A stretch of 64,000 nucleotides of DNA from Aurantiacibacter sediminis (GTDB lineage: Bacteria; Pseudomonadota; Alphaproteobacteria; Sphingomonadales; Sphingomonadaceae): NCBI RefSeq assembly GCF_016019885.1, contig NZ_JAEANY010000001.1, forward strand, positions 310,001-374,000. The letters run 5' to 3'. This document shows, one piece after another, positions 37,984 to 46,896 of the stretch. Positions within the stretch are counted from its first letter, which is position 1. Each line of letters opens with the position of its first letter. The notes under the pieces are model-generated. The model was given only the letters and a program-made list of their open reading frames with translations, did no database searches and was not told where the DNA came from. The translations under genes were made by a program, and so were the position numbers.

Positions 37984-38889
37984 TCATCCGGCGCGGCGTT
38001 TTGCGCGCCAGACCTTGAACAGGACACCCGGTGCCGAAAGGACTGGGTGTTTTTCGCGCCAAGGGGTGACTTCGACTTTCACACCCGTGTGCCGCTCCAC
38101 TTTCCAGGCCGCATAGCGTCCCGCGCCCTCGAAGGTCCTCGTCGCCCGCAAAAGCCGCGCGATATTGAGCGGTTTGCCCCAGCGTTTGGACCGGTTCCAG
38201 GATTTGCGAATTCGAGCGCGCTCGGCATCGGGCAAATCCGGGGTGAGCAAATCCCTTTCCCGATAGAAAGCGATGTCCATCGACTGTAGGGCATCAGGCA
38301 AGAGCCCGTCAAAATGCGCCTCATTAAGATCGAGTATCGAGTTCTCACGGCCCGGCTTTTCGACACGTAATTCGGCCTTGTAAGTCTCGCGAAATAGCGC
38401 GAGCCAGAATTCTCGCTCGGTACCGGTCGCAGGACCGAGCGCGACCGCGTGACGAGCCGCCGTGCAAATCGCTTTCCCAATCAGCTCGGCGATCTCGGCT
38501 TCGGGGATTTCTCGGTGGCCAATCGGCTCACTGCGCCAGACCAGAGTAGAGGGCTGCACAAAGCGTGCCCAGATGGTCGTATCGCGTGAATTCCCTTCGG
38601 CCGCATAGGCGAATTTCGCCGCTGTCATCGTCGCAATCTTTGCGCGGAGGGTCCGGCCACCATGCTGCCATTCGCGATAGGATACGGTCGGCCAGATGCC
38701 TTTTTCCGCTTCTCCGCGCGTGAGGACATAAAAGTCGAGCACGCCATCGAGCGAGCCGGTGCGCAAGTTCGATCCGTAAAATAATACGGCCTTGGCACTC
38801 GCTTCCTCACCCAGCCGCGCCGCAAAAGCGCTGATGGCCGGGTCGACTCCACGCGCCAGCGTCGCTTTGACGCGGGCTGTCAGATTCAC
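37984..38889 (-). CDS. unknown protein with nucleotidyltransferase-like motif, possibly Tam41-like
   Basis: A 301-residue soluble protein. Near the N-terminus it has LFYGSNLRTGSLDGVLDFYV (Gly-Ser 39-40, LDF 51-53), which resembles the hGS-x-D motif of nucleotidyltransferases, especially the YGS and LDF pattern of Tam41-type CDP-diacylglycerol synthases. The rest has conserved-looking ELRVEKPGRENSI and KSWNRSKRWGKPLNIARLLRA parts. It begins with GTG 38889, overlapping the stop of the diacylglycerol-kinase-like gene (GTGA), which supports a phospholipid role. The assignment is an inference from one motif and context. Confidence 0.6.
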   Translation of the reverse strand: MNLTARVKATLARGVDPAISAFAARLGEEASAKAVLFYGSNLRTGSLDGVLDFYVLTRGEAEKGIWPTVSYREWQHGGRTLRAKIATMTAAKFAYAAEGNSRDTTIWARFVQPSTLVWRSEPIGHREIPEAEIAELIGKAICTAARHAVALGPATGTEREFWLALFRETYKAELRVEKPGRENSILDLNEAHFDGLLPDALQSMDIAFYRERDLLTPDLPDAERARIRKSWNRSKRWGKPLNIARLLRATRTFEGAGRYAAWKVERHTGVKVEVTPWREKHPVLSAPGVLFKVWRAKRRAG

Positions 38890-39914
38890 GGAACGACGAA
38901 GCGCAGCGGTGTGCCCGCGCTGAGAATGTAATGCCCTGAAGGAAACGCCTCGCCATCGAGGATGAAGCTATCGGCAATGTCCACTTCGAGCGTTTCGTCG
39001 CCCACAAGATGCGCACCGCGGCGCAGCGTCGCATCGCTCGCATTGCCGCGCATCAGAGAGCCGATGCGCAGCAGCAGGCCGCGGCGCGGATTGTCGAGCA
39101 CCGCCATACGCAGCGGCTCTTCCATCCCGCGGAAGGGATCGAGCCCGGCAGGGAAGTTCGCAAGTGTCGATGCGAGCACAAGAAAACGCTCATCTGCAGG
39201 CAAGCCGCCAGCATGCGGGATCTCGGCGCCATCGCTGGTGCGCAGCTTCATGTAAGTGCCGCGCCGCCACGGATTTCCTGCTCGGCCCAACAGCGCCTGC
39301 AAAACACTCCAAGCCGCTGTCACGCCCACCGCCGCAGCGTTGAAAGCGCCGAGATCATGCGAGCGCTGGCCGAGCGCGATTGCGCGATTGAACACGCCTG
39401 CGCCCATGATGAAGCCGCGCACTTGCGCTGCAGGATTTTCGCGCTGCGCAATGACCATTGGCCGTCGGCGCACGGTATTGCCCCGCTTGACCGCCGCGAT
39501 CGCTTCGGCAAGGCTCCACCCCGGCGGCAGGCCAAGATCGAGGCCAAGCGCGTTGGTTTTGCCATTGGGCAGGATGATAAGATCGGGCCAGCTATCGCCG
39601 AAAACGCCCGCGCCGCAGGTAAGGATATCGCGGACCGTGCCGTCACCGCCATCGATGGCAATGCAATCCACTTGCTTGGCGGCAAAATCGGCGAGAATGG
39701 TGGGTAGCTCGCCGCGCTTTTCAGGTGTCGCCACAAGCACACCTGCAGGCAAATCACCGCTGGCATTTCCGTTATTGTTGCGATGGCTGCGCGCATTGCG
39801 GATTACGCCGATCAAAGGCTCCTTCCGCATCGATGGACGAACAAATTCCGTCTCCGCTTCCTCGCGAGCATCGACTTGCGGCAAGCGGTCGAAAAGGTGG
39901 ATAGTCTTGTGCAT
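38886..39914 (-). CDS. diacylglycerol/sphingosine kinase-like lipid kinase
   Basis: A 342-residue protein of the DAGK catalytic family. The nucleotide loop is IDGGDGTVRDIL (GGDGT at 89-93) preceded by GVIRNARSH, which takes the place of the usual NPxSG. A PNGKTNALGLDLGLP segment (about 116-130) corresponds to the family PxGTxNxxA motif, with Lys in place of the usual Gly-Thr. These enzymes phosphorylate diacylglycerol, sphingoid bases or similar lipids; sphingolipid-containing sphingomonads make a sphingoid substrate possible. ATG 39914 has AAGGCGAG upstream; ATG 39830 is an alternative. Confidence 0.82.
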   Translation of the reverse strand: MHKTIHLFDRLPQVDAREEAETEFVRPSMRKEPLIGVIRNARSHRNNNGNASGDLPAGVLVATPEKRGELPTILADFAAKQVDCIAIDGGDGTVRDILTCGAGVFGDSWPDLIILPNGKTNALGLDLGLPPGWSLAEAIAAVKRGNTVRRRPMVIAQRENPAAQVRGFIMGAGVFNRAIALGQRSHDLGAFNAAAVGVTAAWSVLQALLGRAGNPWRRGTYMKLRTSDGAEIPHAGGLPADERFLVLASTLANFPAGLDPFRGMEEPLRMAVLDNPRRGLLLRIGSLMRGNASDATLRRGAHLVGDETLEVDIADSFILDGEAFPSGHYILSAGTPLRFVVP

Positions 39915-40144
39915 CTCGCCTTCGCCTTACACATCGCCAGCCTGCGCTGGCTATGCATTTTTACACGAAAGCAGCCGCACTGTCATCGCAGTGCAACATA
40001 GCTAGCGCGCCATGGTTCCCTTCGCCCCCGCAAATGAAGCGGGTTACATTTCCCATCCGCTCGTGAGATAGTGAAGCTTTACGTCTCCGCAAGCTAGCGG
40101 GCCTCTTGCGTGACTTAAGACCAATGAATTACGGGAGTAATTGG

Positions 40145-41356
40145 ATGCTAACCGAAGCCCTGCTCGATACAGCGCGTGAGCACGAAGACGCAATCGTATC
40201 GCTGCGCCGCGCCATCCATCTGGAGCCCGAATTGGGCCTGGAAACGCCCAAGACGCTGGCCAAAGTCAAAGCCGCTCTCGCTGATCTGCCGCTCCACTGG
40301 CGCGAAGGGCCAAGCTGCACCGGTGCGGTTGCGGTCTTGAAAGGCGCGAAGCCGGGCCGCAGCGTGCTTCTTCGCGGTGACATGGATGCGCTTCCGATGA
40401 GCGAGCATACCGGCCTCGATTTCGCGTCCACCATTCCGGGCCGCATGCATGCCTGCGGTCATGATGCCCACACAGCCATGCTGGCAGGGGCCGCGCGCGT
40501 GCTTTGTGCCATGAAGGATAAGATCGAAGGCGAAGTGCGCTTCATGTTCCAGCCGGGCGAGGAAGGCTTTCACGGCGCACGCTTTATGTTGGAAGACGGA
40601 CTGCTGGGCGGCACGCAGGATTATCCGCTACCCGATGCAGCCTTCGCGCTGCACGTCTGGCCCAACGCCCCGCACGGGCGGATCGAGGGGCGCACGGGCG
40701 CAATGCTGGCCTCTGCCGACATGATCGAGATCACCGTCACCGGCAAAGGCGGGCATGCCTCGATGCCTTTCGATGCGATCGACCCCATCCCCGTCGCCGC
40801 TGAAATCGTGCTGGCGCTGCAGGCGATGATCACCCGCCGCTTCAATGCGACAGAGGCAAGTGTGCTGACTTTCGGCAAGATCGAGGCGGGCACGACAAAC
40901 AATGTCATTCCCGACAGCGCCTATCTGCTGGGCACGGCCCGCAATCTCTCGCCGGAACGCCGCGCGGCGGTGCAAGAAGCGATTGCCGAAGTGGCTGAAA
41001 ACATCGCCCGCGCCCATCGGTGCTCCGCCGAGATCACAATCACGCCAGGCTTCCCGCCGACCATCAACGATGCGCGCGCGGTAACTTTGGGCGAAAGCGT
41101 CGCCCGCACGCTGGGCGGTGACGAGCCTTGGGCCACGCGCCCTGCCCCAACGATGGGCGCAGAGGATTTCTCCTATGTAATCGAGAAGGTCCCCGGCGCT
41201 ATGTTCTTCCTCGGCGTGGCGGCAGAAGGCGTCGACTGGCAGGGCTGCTGCGGCCTCCATTCCAGCCACATGATCTTGGATGAGACGGTCCTACCAAAGG
41301 GAACCGCTTTCCTCTCCGGCTGCGCGCTTCAGTTTCTGGACCAAGGCTGGGAATGA
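40145..41356 (+). CDS. M20 family metallopeptidase / amidohydrolase (hippurate hydrolase type)
   Basis: A 403-residue cytoplasmic zinc or manganese hydrolase of the M20D group, which splits N-acyl or N-aroyl amino acids. Metal and catalytic blocks are LLRGDMDALPM, GRMHACGHDAHTAMLAGAA and FQPGEEGFHGARFM (general base Glu), followed by the dimerisation domain and APTMGAEDFSY with a C-terminal GLHSSHM His. ATG 40145 is preceded by GGGAG about 9 nt upstream; ATG 40124 is an alternative. An amidase follows after 47 bp. Confidence 0.93.
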   Translation: MLTEALLDTAREHEDAIVSLRRAIHLEPELGLETPKTLAKVKAALADLPLHWREGPSCTGAVAVLKGAKPGRSVLLRGDMDALPMSEHTGLDFASTIPGRMHACGHDAHTAMLAGAARVLCAMKDKIEGEVRFMFQPGEEGFHGARFMLEDGLLGGTQDYPLPDAAFALHVWPNAPHGRIEGRTGAMLASADMIEITVTGKGGHASMPFDAIDPIPVAAEIVLALQAMITRRFNATEASVLTFGKIEAGTTNNVIPDSAYLLGTARNLSPERRAAVQEAIAEVAENIARAHRCSAEITITPGFPPTINDARAVTLGESVARTLGGDEPWATRPAPTMGAEDFSYVIEKVPGAMFFLGVAAEGVDWQGCCGLHSSHMILDETVLPKGTAFLSGCALQFLDQGWE

Positions 41357-41403
41357 GCGCAACAGCACCTTCGCGTCGCCGGCTCGCGAAAGGCTGAGCG
41401 GGT

Positions 41404-42840
41404 ATGCCGCAAAATGACCATGAGGTAGGTCGCGGCCCGGTACGCCCTATGCTCGACCGGCAATTAGGGAGGATTGCGCGCCACAATTCGCAAGGCTTGG
41501 ACCTGAAAGCGGTGAGCTGGGTTTCTCCCGCAGCCTATGCACTGCGCGATGGCGAGGCAGAACCATCAAACGCGGGGGCGCTGCGAAACCTCTCCTTCGT
41601 GGTCAAAGACAATATTGATATCGAGAACGTGCCAACGACAGCCGGGTTCGCGCCCTTGCACGATGCAATGCCGGCCGGAGACGCACGACTGGTATCGCGG
41701 CTGCGCGAAGCTGGTGGCATCCTGCTCGGCAAAGCGAATATGAGCGAGCTCGCCATTTCTAATGATCGGCTGGGGTACTCTTCGACATTCGGGCTTACGC
41801 GCAATCCGCATGACACCAGCCGTAATGCTGCCGGATCGAGCAGTGGAGCCGCTGCCGCCGTTGCCGCAGGTTTTGCCAGCTTTGCAATTGGAACCGACAC
41901 CTCCGGCTCCATTCGCGCGCCGGCCGCGGCGACCGGATGCGTCGGCTTCAGGCCAACGCATGGCTCCGTGCCGCTTGATGGCATCGTCCCGCTCAGTCCA
42001 AGCCTCGATACGGCGGGCCCTATAGCGGCAAACGTAGACACCGCGGCGCGGGTATTTTCCGTCCTAAGGGGCGATGCCGCCCTGAAGACGGAAGATCTGT
42101 CGGCTTCGCTAGAGGTTTCTGGCGAAAAGCTGCTAGAGCAGTCCGCGATCGTCATGATGGCAGGTTTTGATGGTCTTCATCCTGAAATCGGCGCTGCGAT
42201 CAGCAATATATCACGCGAATTGTCGGCAGAGTTGGACATTGTCAGCCAGCATTACGCGGCTCTTTTCGAGCACTCGCCATGGCCGCGACTTGAAAAGCTT
42301 ATCTCGGCGGAATTTGGCTCCGCTCTCTCGCGCTACCTCTCCGGTCTGTCGCGGGGACCAAAAAACCTCAGAGAGCTGGAAGAGCGCCTGCGCTCCGGCA
42401 ATTTTCCGGCAACCAATCGTCTTCGTGTCGAACAGATTTTATCCGCGATTGCGCGGACACGAGAAACGCATGATGACGAGGATGTCTTCAGAAAATTCAA
42501 AGCTTTCCGCGCGCAGGCAAACACGGCCATCAGGCACGCGCTCGATGGGCACAATGCCAGCGTCTTGTGCTTTCCAACCATGCTTTGTCCCGCCTCTCCA
42601 GCCTATGACCAAACGGGCACACCGTATGAGTGCGCTGCGGCGGATCCTTACCTGCCCGGTTATCTCGCATGTGCTGCAGGAGCGCCGGAGATTGCAATTC
42701 CCATCGGGTCCACGCGCGCCGGATTGCCGATCGGCATGTCGATACTCGGCCCGGCAGGCAGCGACGACATGGTGCTACGCATCGCGTCACGACTGGAAGC
42801 ACTGATCGGGCCGCGCGTGGAGCCGCCGGAGCTAGAATAA
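41404..42840 (+). CDS. amidase signature family hydrolase
   Basis: A 478-residue enzyme with the Ser-Ser-Lys triad of the amidase signature family: Lys68 in FVVKDNIDI, the cis-Ser in NAAGSSSGAAAAVAAG (about 141-156) and the nucleophile Ser169 in GTDTSGSIRAPAAATG. Such enzymes hydrolyse many amides; this branch resembles allophanate-hydrolase-like or general amidases and not GatA, because gatB/gatC are absent. The gene has more A/T at third positions than the genes to its left. It ends in a 9-bp head-on overlap with the next gene. Confidence 0.9.
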   Translation: MPQNDHEVGRGPVRPMLDRQLGRIARHNSQGLDLKAVSWVSPAAYALRDGEAEPSNAGALRNLSFVVKDNIDIENVPTTAGFAPLHDAMPAGDARLVSRLREAGGILLGKANMSELAISNDRLGYSSTFGLTRNPHDTSRNAAGSSSGAAAAVAAGFASFAIGTDTSGSIRAPAAATGCVGFRPTHGSVPLDGIVPLSPSLDTAGPIAANVDTAARVFSVLRGDAALKTEDLSASLEVSGEKLLEQSAIVMMAGFDGLHPEIGAAISNISRELSAELDIVSQHYAALFEHSPWPRLEKLISAEFGSALSRYLSGLSRGPKNLRELEERLRSGNFPATNRLRVEQILSAIARTRETHDDEDVFRKFKAFRAQANTAIRHALDGHNASVLCFPTMLCPASPAYDQTGTPYECAAADPYLPGYLACAAGAPEIAIPIGSTRAGLPIGMSILGPAGSDDMVLRIASRLEALIGPRVEPPELE

Positions 42841-44112
42841 TTCGATCCAGCCGATCAGGTGTAAATCCACTATGACGCCCACTAGCGATACGAGCGCGAT
42901 CGCCAAGAGAAACAAATTGATTGCTCGGTCCGATCTTCGCTCCAACGTCATTTGACGCTCTTCTGCCGCAATCCGAAGGGCGCGCAGCAAATACTCGGCA
43001 TGATCCAGCACTTTGGCCACTTGCCACTGCTGGAAAAGCGCATCGCGGATCAGCAGGAACTCATAGCGATAGGTGAACGTCGGCAGGCGCAATTTGTGGT
43101 AATATACGCGCACCTTCGTTTCGAGCGCCCTGATATCAGCGCTTCGCGCTTTCTCTCTTTTCGATAATACGGCTTCGACTTCGCCACACAGCTTGTTCAG
43201 GCTGCCGAACAGCGAATGGGTGATACGGATGAGGAGCCCGTATTCGGCCGCGGCCCGCTCTGGATTGTCGGCGGATACCAGCGAAAAGGCATACCCGATG
43301 AATACAAACCTGTCCCGCGCATTGGACTGGTTCGCGATGGCCCCGCCGCTTGGCGCATAGAGCATGGCGCGGACGGGATCGCATATCATGTTATCGCGAA
43401 CATGATCGCCAAGGTCGCCTGCATACATGACATGCAGTGAATTGACTTCGGGCTTTTCAAAATCGGGCGGGCTTTGGAGCTTCCCGGCGCGGAAATCCTT
43501 CGCAATATTCTCGGACAGACGCGCTTGGAAATCGCCGATCAGCGGCCCCAACTTGCTGCAGAATTGCTCGGTCGATATGTTAATACGTTCATGGCCAAAC
43601 GCTTTGAAAAAGCGCTTATCGCGCCAGCCATCATCCCATTTGACACACACTCTGAGAGACATTTCCCCATTCAGGAATGGGATGATGTCGATGCTTTGAA
43701 GCTGCAATTCTTCAAATGAAAAGCCGTCTTCATCTTCTTGATCGCGCTCTTCGAGTGCGTCTCCGATACCTTGCACTAGCGCATTGCGAACACTGCTTAT
43801 GAGCAGACGCGAAGCCGGGTCTTCAGCTTCCAGGCTGTACCCCGCCAGCGCACCTGCAAGGTCTGAATCTATGAAAACCGCACGTCCGCTCGTCACCTCG
43901 CGCTCAAATGCAAGTTCGCGGCGGCGCCAACCCCCAAGCTCCGCGTAAGCATTGGATTGAATGATGTCCGACATCTCGGGCGGGAAATCTTCGGTACCGA
44001 TAAGGCCCGAATGGCTCGCGAAAATATGCAGGAACAGATCGTTCGCCTTTTCATCGCCGCGATTTTTCGCATCCGACTGACGACGATCACCAGACTTTCG
44101 TGTTTTCCGCAT
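42832..44112 (-). CDS. large protein of unknown function with C-terminal membrane anchor
   Basis: A 426-residue protein, mostly soluble and charged, starting with a very basic, polar head (MRKTRKSGDRRQSDAKNRG). A hydrophobic segment lies at about 399-417 (FLLAIALVSLVGVIVDLHL), so it is probably tail-anchored with the bulk facing the cytoplasm. A central block SLRVCVKWDDGWRDKRFFK and a helical coiled region before the anchor are visible, but no family is recognised. ATG 44112 has GAGGGG about 9 nt upstream. It is a lone gene between an amidase and a NUDIX hydrolase. Confidence 0.75.
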   Translation of the reverse strand: MRKTRKSGDRRQSDAKNRGDEKANDLFLHIFASHSGLIGTEDFPPEMSDIIQSNAYAELGGWRRRELAFEREVTSGRAVFIDSDLAGALAGYSLEAEDPASRLLISSVRNALVQGIGDALEERDQEDEDGFSFEELQLQSIDIIPFLNGEMSLRVCVKWDDGWRDKRFFKAFGHERINISTEQFCSKLGPLIGDFQARLSENIAKDFRAGKLQSPPDFEKPEVNSLHVMYAGDLGDHVRDNMICDPVRAMLYAPSGGAIANQSNARDRFVFIGYAFSLVSADNPERAAAEYGLLIRITHSLFGSLNKLCGEVEAVLSKREKARSADIRALETKVRVYYHKLRLPTFTYRYEFLLIRDALFQQWQVAKVLDHAEYLLRALRIAAEERQMTLERRSDRAINLFLLAIALVSLVGVIVDLHLIGWIELF

Positions 44113-44340
44113 CGATCATGCCCCCTCAAAGCTTGCGGCCTGCCTTGTGCCGAAAAGACTAGCACGCGCTCGCACAGAGACAATCGTAGGACGAAACTTT
44201 GCGGAGATTGCACTCTCGGCGAAACTCGATCGGGTCGTACGGGGCCTGGACCGCGGAAGCCGCCAGACGCGAGGCAAGAGCACGATTTGGCCGGATGCCG
44301 CCAGCTAAAGGTTAGGAAGTTTTTTGGACGAACGGCGCGT

Positions 44341-44763
44341 TTAGGGCCGGCGAGATGCCTGAAGGGTTCGCGCAATCGGAAGGACGTGATCACGGGTCAA
44401 TGGGGCGAGCGGTAGGTTAAGAGCGTCATCAGGGGAGACCCAAACGGCTTCCTCGATCTCTTCCTTCGCTATCGGCAAATGCGAATGACGGATATGGAAA
44501 AGCGCGGCGTCGACAACGCAGTCCGCTTCGTTTGCAGCCGGCGCGAAGAACGTACCGAGATAGCGAAGTCGAGCATCCTGAATCGATAATCCGATCTCTT
44601 CTTTCAGTTCTCTTCGAAGGGCATCCTGCGCCGTTTCTCCCGGCTCGATCTTTCCCCCGGCCTGCATGAACCATTTGGTGTTCCGCTTGCGGACCAAAAG
44701 CAAACGGCCCTTGTCATCGTCGATCAGTGCTGCAGCGATCGTGATAGGAGATAATCCACCCAC
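44341..44763 (-). CDS. NUDIX hydrolase
   Basis: A 140-residue pyrophosphohydrolase with a complete Nudix box GGKIEPGETAQDALRRELKE followed by EIGL (about 36-59), matching GX5EX7REUXEEXGU. The preceding RNTKWFMQAGG is typical of MutT-like proteins that clean nucleoside triphosphates, but the substrate cannot be read from sequence. A 76-bp space separates it from the metallopeptidase-like gene. Confidence 0.92.
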   Translation of the reverse strand: MGGLSPITIAAALIDDDKGRLLLVRKRNTKWFMQAGGKIEPGETAQDALRRELKEEIGLSIQDARLRYLGTFFAPAANEADCVVDAALFHIRHSHLPIAKEEIEEAVWVSPDDALNLPLAPLTRDHVLPIARTLQASRRP

Positions 44764-44839
44764 AGATGCAAATTCCTCGCCTCGAAGCCTTCTTTCAATC
44801 CAGCTGCTTAAATGGTGGTCGCTTTCAAGATCGATTGAT

Positions 44840-45802
44840 CTATCTGGCGGTCAGCAAATCCGTCGCGTTGTCGCCAAAGTGCTCTTCCAACGATGTCATC
44901 ACCGCGCTGTGCGTGATCGTACCGCCTGATGCTGTCAACTGTTCCATCCAAGCGTGCACGGCAGCTTGGCCATAGCGTGCCTCCAGCCGTCTGAAGGCCT
45001 CTTCAGCCGCAGCGTAGTTCGCGACCTCGTTACTCATATCCAGTTCGAAGTCGTCTTGAGTGAACGTGAATGGCCCAGGTGGGGTAAAGAGGGGATCTGT
45101 CTCCATTCTGGCTCGATCTTCAGGCGAAACCTGCCGCAAAATTGCCTCGCGCCTCGGACGTACGCTGCCCCAAGACGCCAAGTCTATTTCCTCATCGACC
45201 GCGGCAAGTCGTGCCATACCATCTGCAGCGGCATGCGCAGCGACAATTGGATCAAGCAGCGGCGCGATTTTGGAGGACACCCAAAACGCATGACCTTCGG
45301 AAACCCATCTCGGAAGCCGCGTACCGTTTCTACCCTGCCAATCGTGGACCTGTTCATGAGGCATCGTTCCGACGACCATCTCGTGGTTAGCTGCATCTAG
45401 CTCACCGTCCGGCTGAACATGGATTGGCCAGCGGACGGCCTGTCCTTCGATGCGGGGCGGGATGTAATCCTGGTCCTGCGTGAAGACGACGCTATGCCAT
45501 TCTGCTCCTTGACGAGCATCGCCGACAATACGTGCCACGGCCGCAATTTGCTCGCCGAGGCAGGCGGCACGTGCGCGAGCGATGCGCTCTGAGCCGGCGT
45601 CAGAGTAGATCAGCATGAAATGGTCGGTGCCTTTCACTATGACACGCAATCGACCCAATTCCTCATCCGAAGCCATATCCTCGATAATTGACAGGTTTGC
45701 TCGCTCCGGCTGCTGCCCGAGCGGCGCGGAGCAGGCGAGCAGGAGCTCGCTATCATATGGTGTCGTGAGCGCAGCCGCTGCGGCAGCCAAAAGAAGGTGC
45801 AT
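44840..45802 (-). CDS. exported gluzincin-like metallopeptidase candidate
   Basis: A 320-residue protein with an N-terminal signal sequence (MHLLLAAAAAALTTP) and a zinc-protease motif HEQVH at 149-153. A Glu at 169 in WVSEGHAFWVS fits the third ligand of gluzincins of the peptidase-MA type (EGxA). The C-terminal helical part NEVANYAAAEEAFRRLEARYG resembles the helix bundle of such proteins. No exact family is recognised. ATG 45802 is preceded by GGGAAAAG, which decides it against longer starts up to 45910. Confidence 0.7.
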   Translation of the reverse strand: MHLLLAAAAAALTTPYDSELLLACSAPLGQQPERANLSIIEDMASDEELGRLRVIVKGTDHFMLIYSDAGSERIARARAACLGEQIAAVARIVGDARQGAEWHSVVFTQDQDYIPPRIEGQAVRWPIHVQPDGELDAANHEMVVGTMPHEQVHDWQGRNGTRLPRWVSEGHAFWVSSKIAPLLDPIVAAHAAADGMARLAAVDEEIDLASWGSVRPRREAILRQVSPEDRARMETDPLFTPPGPFTFTQDDFELDMSNEVANYAAAEEAFRRLEARYGQAAVHAWMEQLTASGGTITHSAVMTSLEEHFGDNATDLLTAR

Positions 45803-45971
45803 GGCAGTCTTTTCCCAAAGGCGTGAGCAAACCGTTCGTCCTATGGCGTCGATCAATTTTCCCCTTCTTTTGTCCTTTTGCAATCCAAAGAACTCGTCCC
45901 GGAAATACATGGGCTTCGCGGTTCAAGTATGACCATTGAATAAGGAAACTTAGGGCGTCGGGTCTTGGTAC

Positions 45972-46679
45972 CTAAGTGCTCTCACACGACTGGCTGATTT
46001 CCTGGCGCAACGGCCCAGCGCCGGAGGCAAGTTCCAAAAAATTCGCTTGGCTAAACACGTAGCGCGAACGACGATTGGGGCTCGTACCGGCTTCCACGAA
46101 CCAGGCTGGCTCTGTGCCTTCATGGGTGCTGTATGGCCCGCTTCCTGACACCTCGATTTCGAATTCGCCGAAGCCGTTGTCATATTGCCAAATAGGTACT
46201 GTAAATTCAGCTCCACTTGCCAAAGGTAGCGAAGCGAAAAGTGGCCCCCAGAGATTGCCGTCCCAAACGGGCACGGAGGTGAGGACATCGATAGGCAGCA
46301 CGCCGCCTTTCGTTTCCCGCGTGCCCGAAATCCTGCCATCCTGATATGTGACCGAAATGCGCTGCCAGCTCTCCGCGTTCCGATCTTCGCCCCGCTCGCT
46401 AACCAGACTGATCGGCAGCAAGCTGCCTCTGTCTACGAAGAATTCATCGCGCATTTCGAACGACCGTGCTGGCACGGCCTGGTGAATCGTTATTCTCCAC
46501 GCGGGGACAAGATCGTGCTCCGCAGCCTCGATTATTTGGACTGTCGCGCCGATCTTTTCATTGTTCAGAAGGATGTCATAGCACGCGCGACCTTCACGGA
46601 GCCGATTGCCATCGACGTCGGAGGGGCTGGCTGGGTCCGCGCTGACGGCCTGAATCAAAAGTAGGACTTCTAACAACAA
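45972..46679 (-). CDS. exported protein of unknown function
   Basis: A 235-residue protein with a short N-terminal signal (LLEVLLLIQAVSADP) and otherwise a beta-rich sequence with two Cys (GRACYDILL near 33 and QSCEST at the end) that could form a disulfide. It loosely resembles DUF3108-like periplasmic proteins in length and pattern, which is only an impression. The start is read as TTG 46679 with GGGAG 7 nt upstream. It precedes the metallopeptidase-like gene on the same strand by 169 bp. Confidence 0.6.
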   Translation of the reverse strand: MLLEVLLLIQAVSADPASPSDVDGNRLREGRACYDILLNNEKIGATVQIIEAAEHDLVPAWRITIHQAVPARSFEMRDEFFVDRGSLLPISLVSERGEDRNAESWQRISVTYQDGRISGTRETKGGVLPIDVLTSVPVWDGNLWGPLFASLPLASGAEFTVPIWQYDNGFGEFEIEVSGSGPYSTHEGTEPAWFVEAGTSPNRRSRYVFSQANFLELASGAGPLRQEISQSCEST

Positions 46680-46770
46680 GGTCGTCTCCCATCACGAAAT
46701 GGACGAAGCGCTATTGGCACTATGGGTCGGGCCTGAAACGCAAACGTCGGACCAGCTGCTGATAAGTCCA

Positions 46771-46792
46771 CGATGTAAAGCGAACTACATCG
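46771..46792. repeat. perfect 7-bp inverted repeat upstream of the four-gene operon
   Basis: CGATGTA at 46771-46777 and TACATCG at 46786-46792 form a perfect inverted repeat with an 8-base spacer, in the 217-bp space before the DJ-1/PfpI gene. It could be an operator for the response regulator encoded in that operon. There is no T run after it. Confidence 0.4.
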
Positions 46793-46896
46793 GCTGCCCT
46801 CACTTGCGAAAGCATCCGCAAGGCAAATGCTGAGCTGCATCTCATTTGACTCAATAAAGGTATCAGCGACGCCAAGAGCTATTCGGAGTCCGACTT

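Noticed and set aside
39936-39962. Hairpin GCCAGC-CTGC-GCTGGC followed by a T run on the plus strand
   Set aside because: No plus-strand gene ends before it, and six bases separate the stem from the T run, so a terminator call is not supported.
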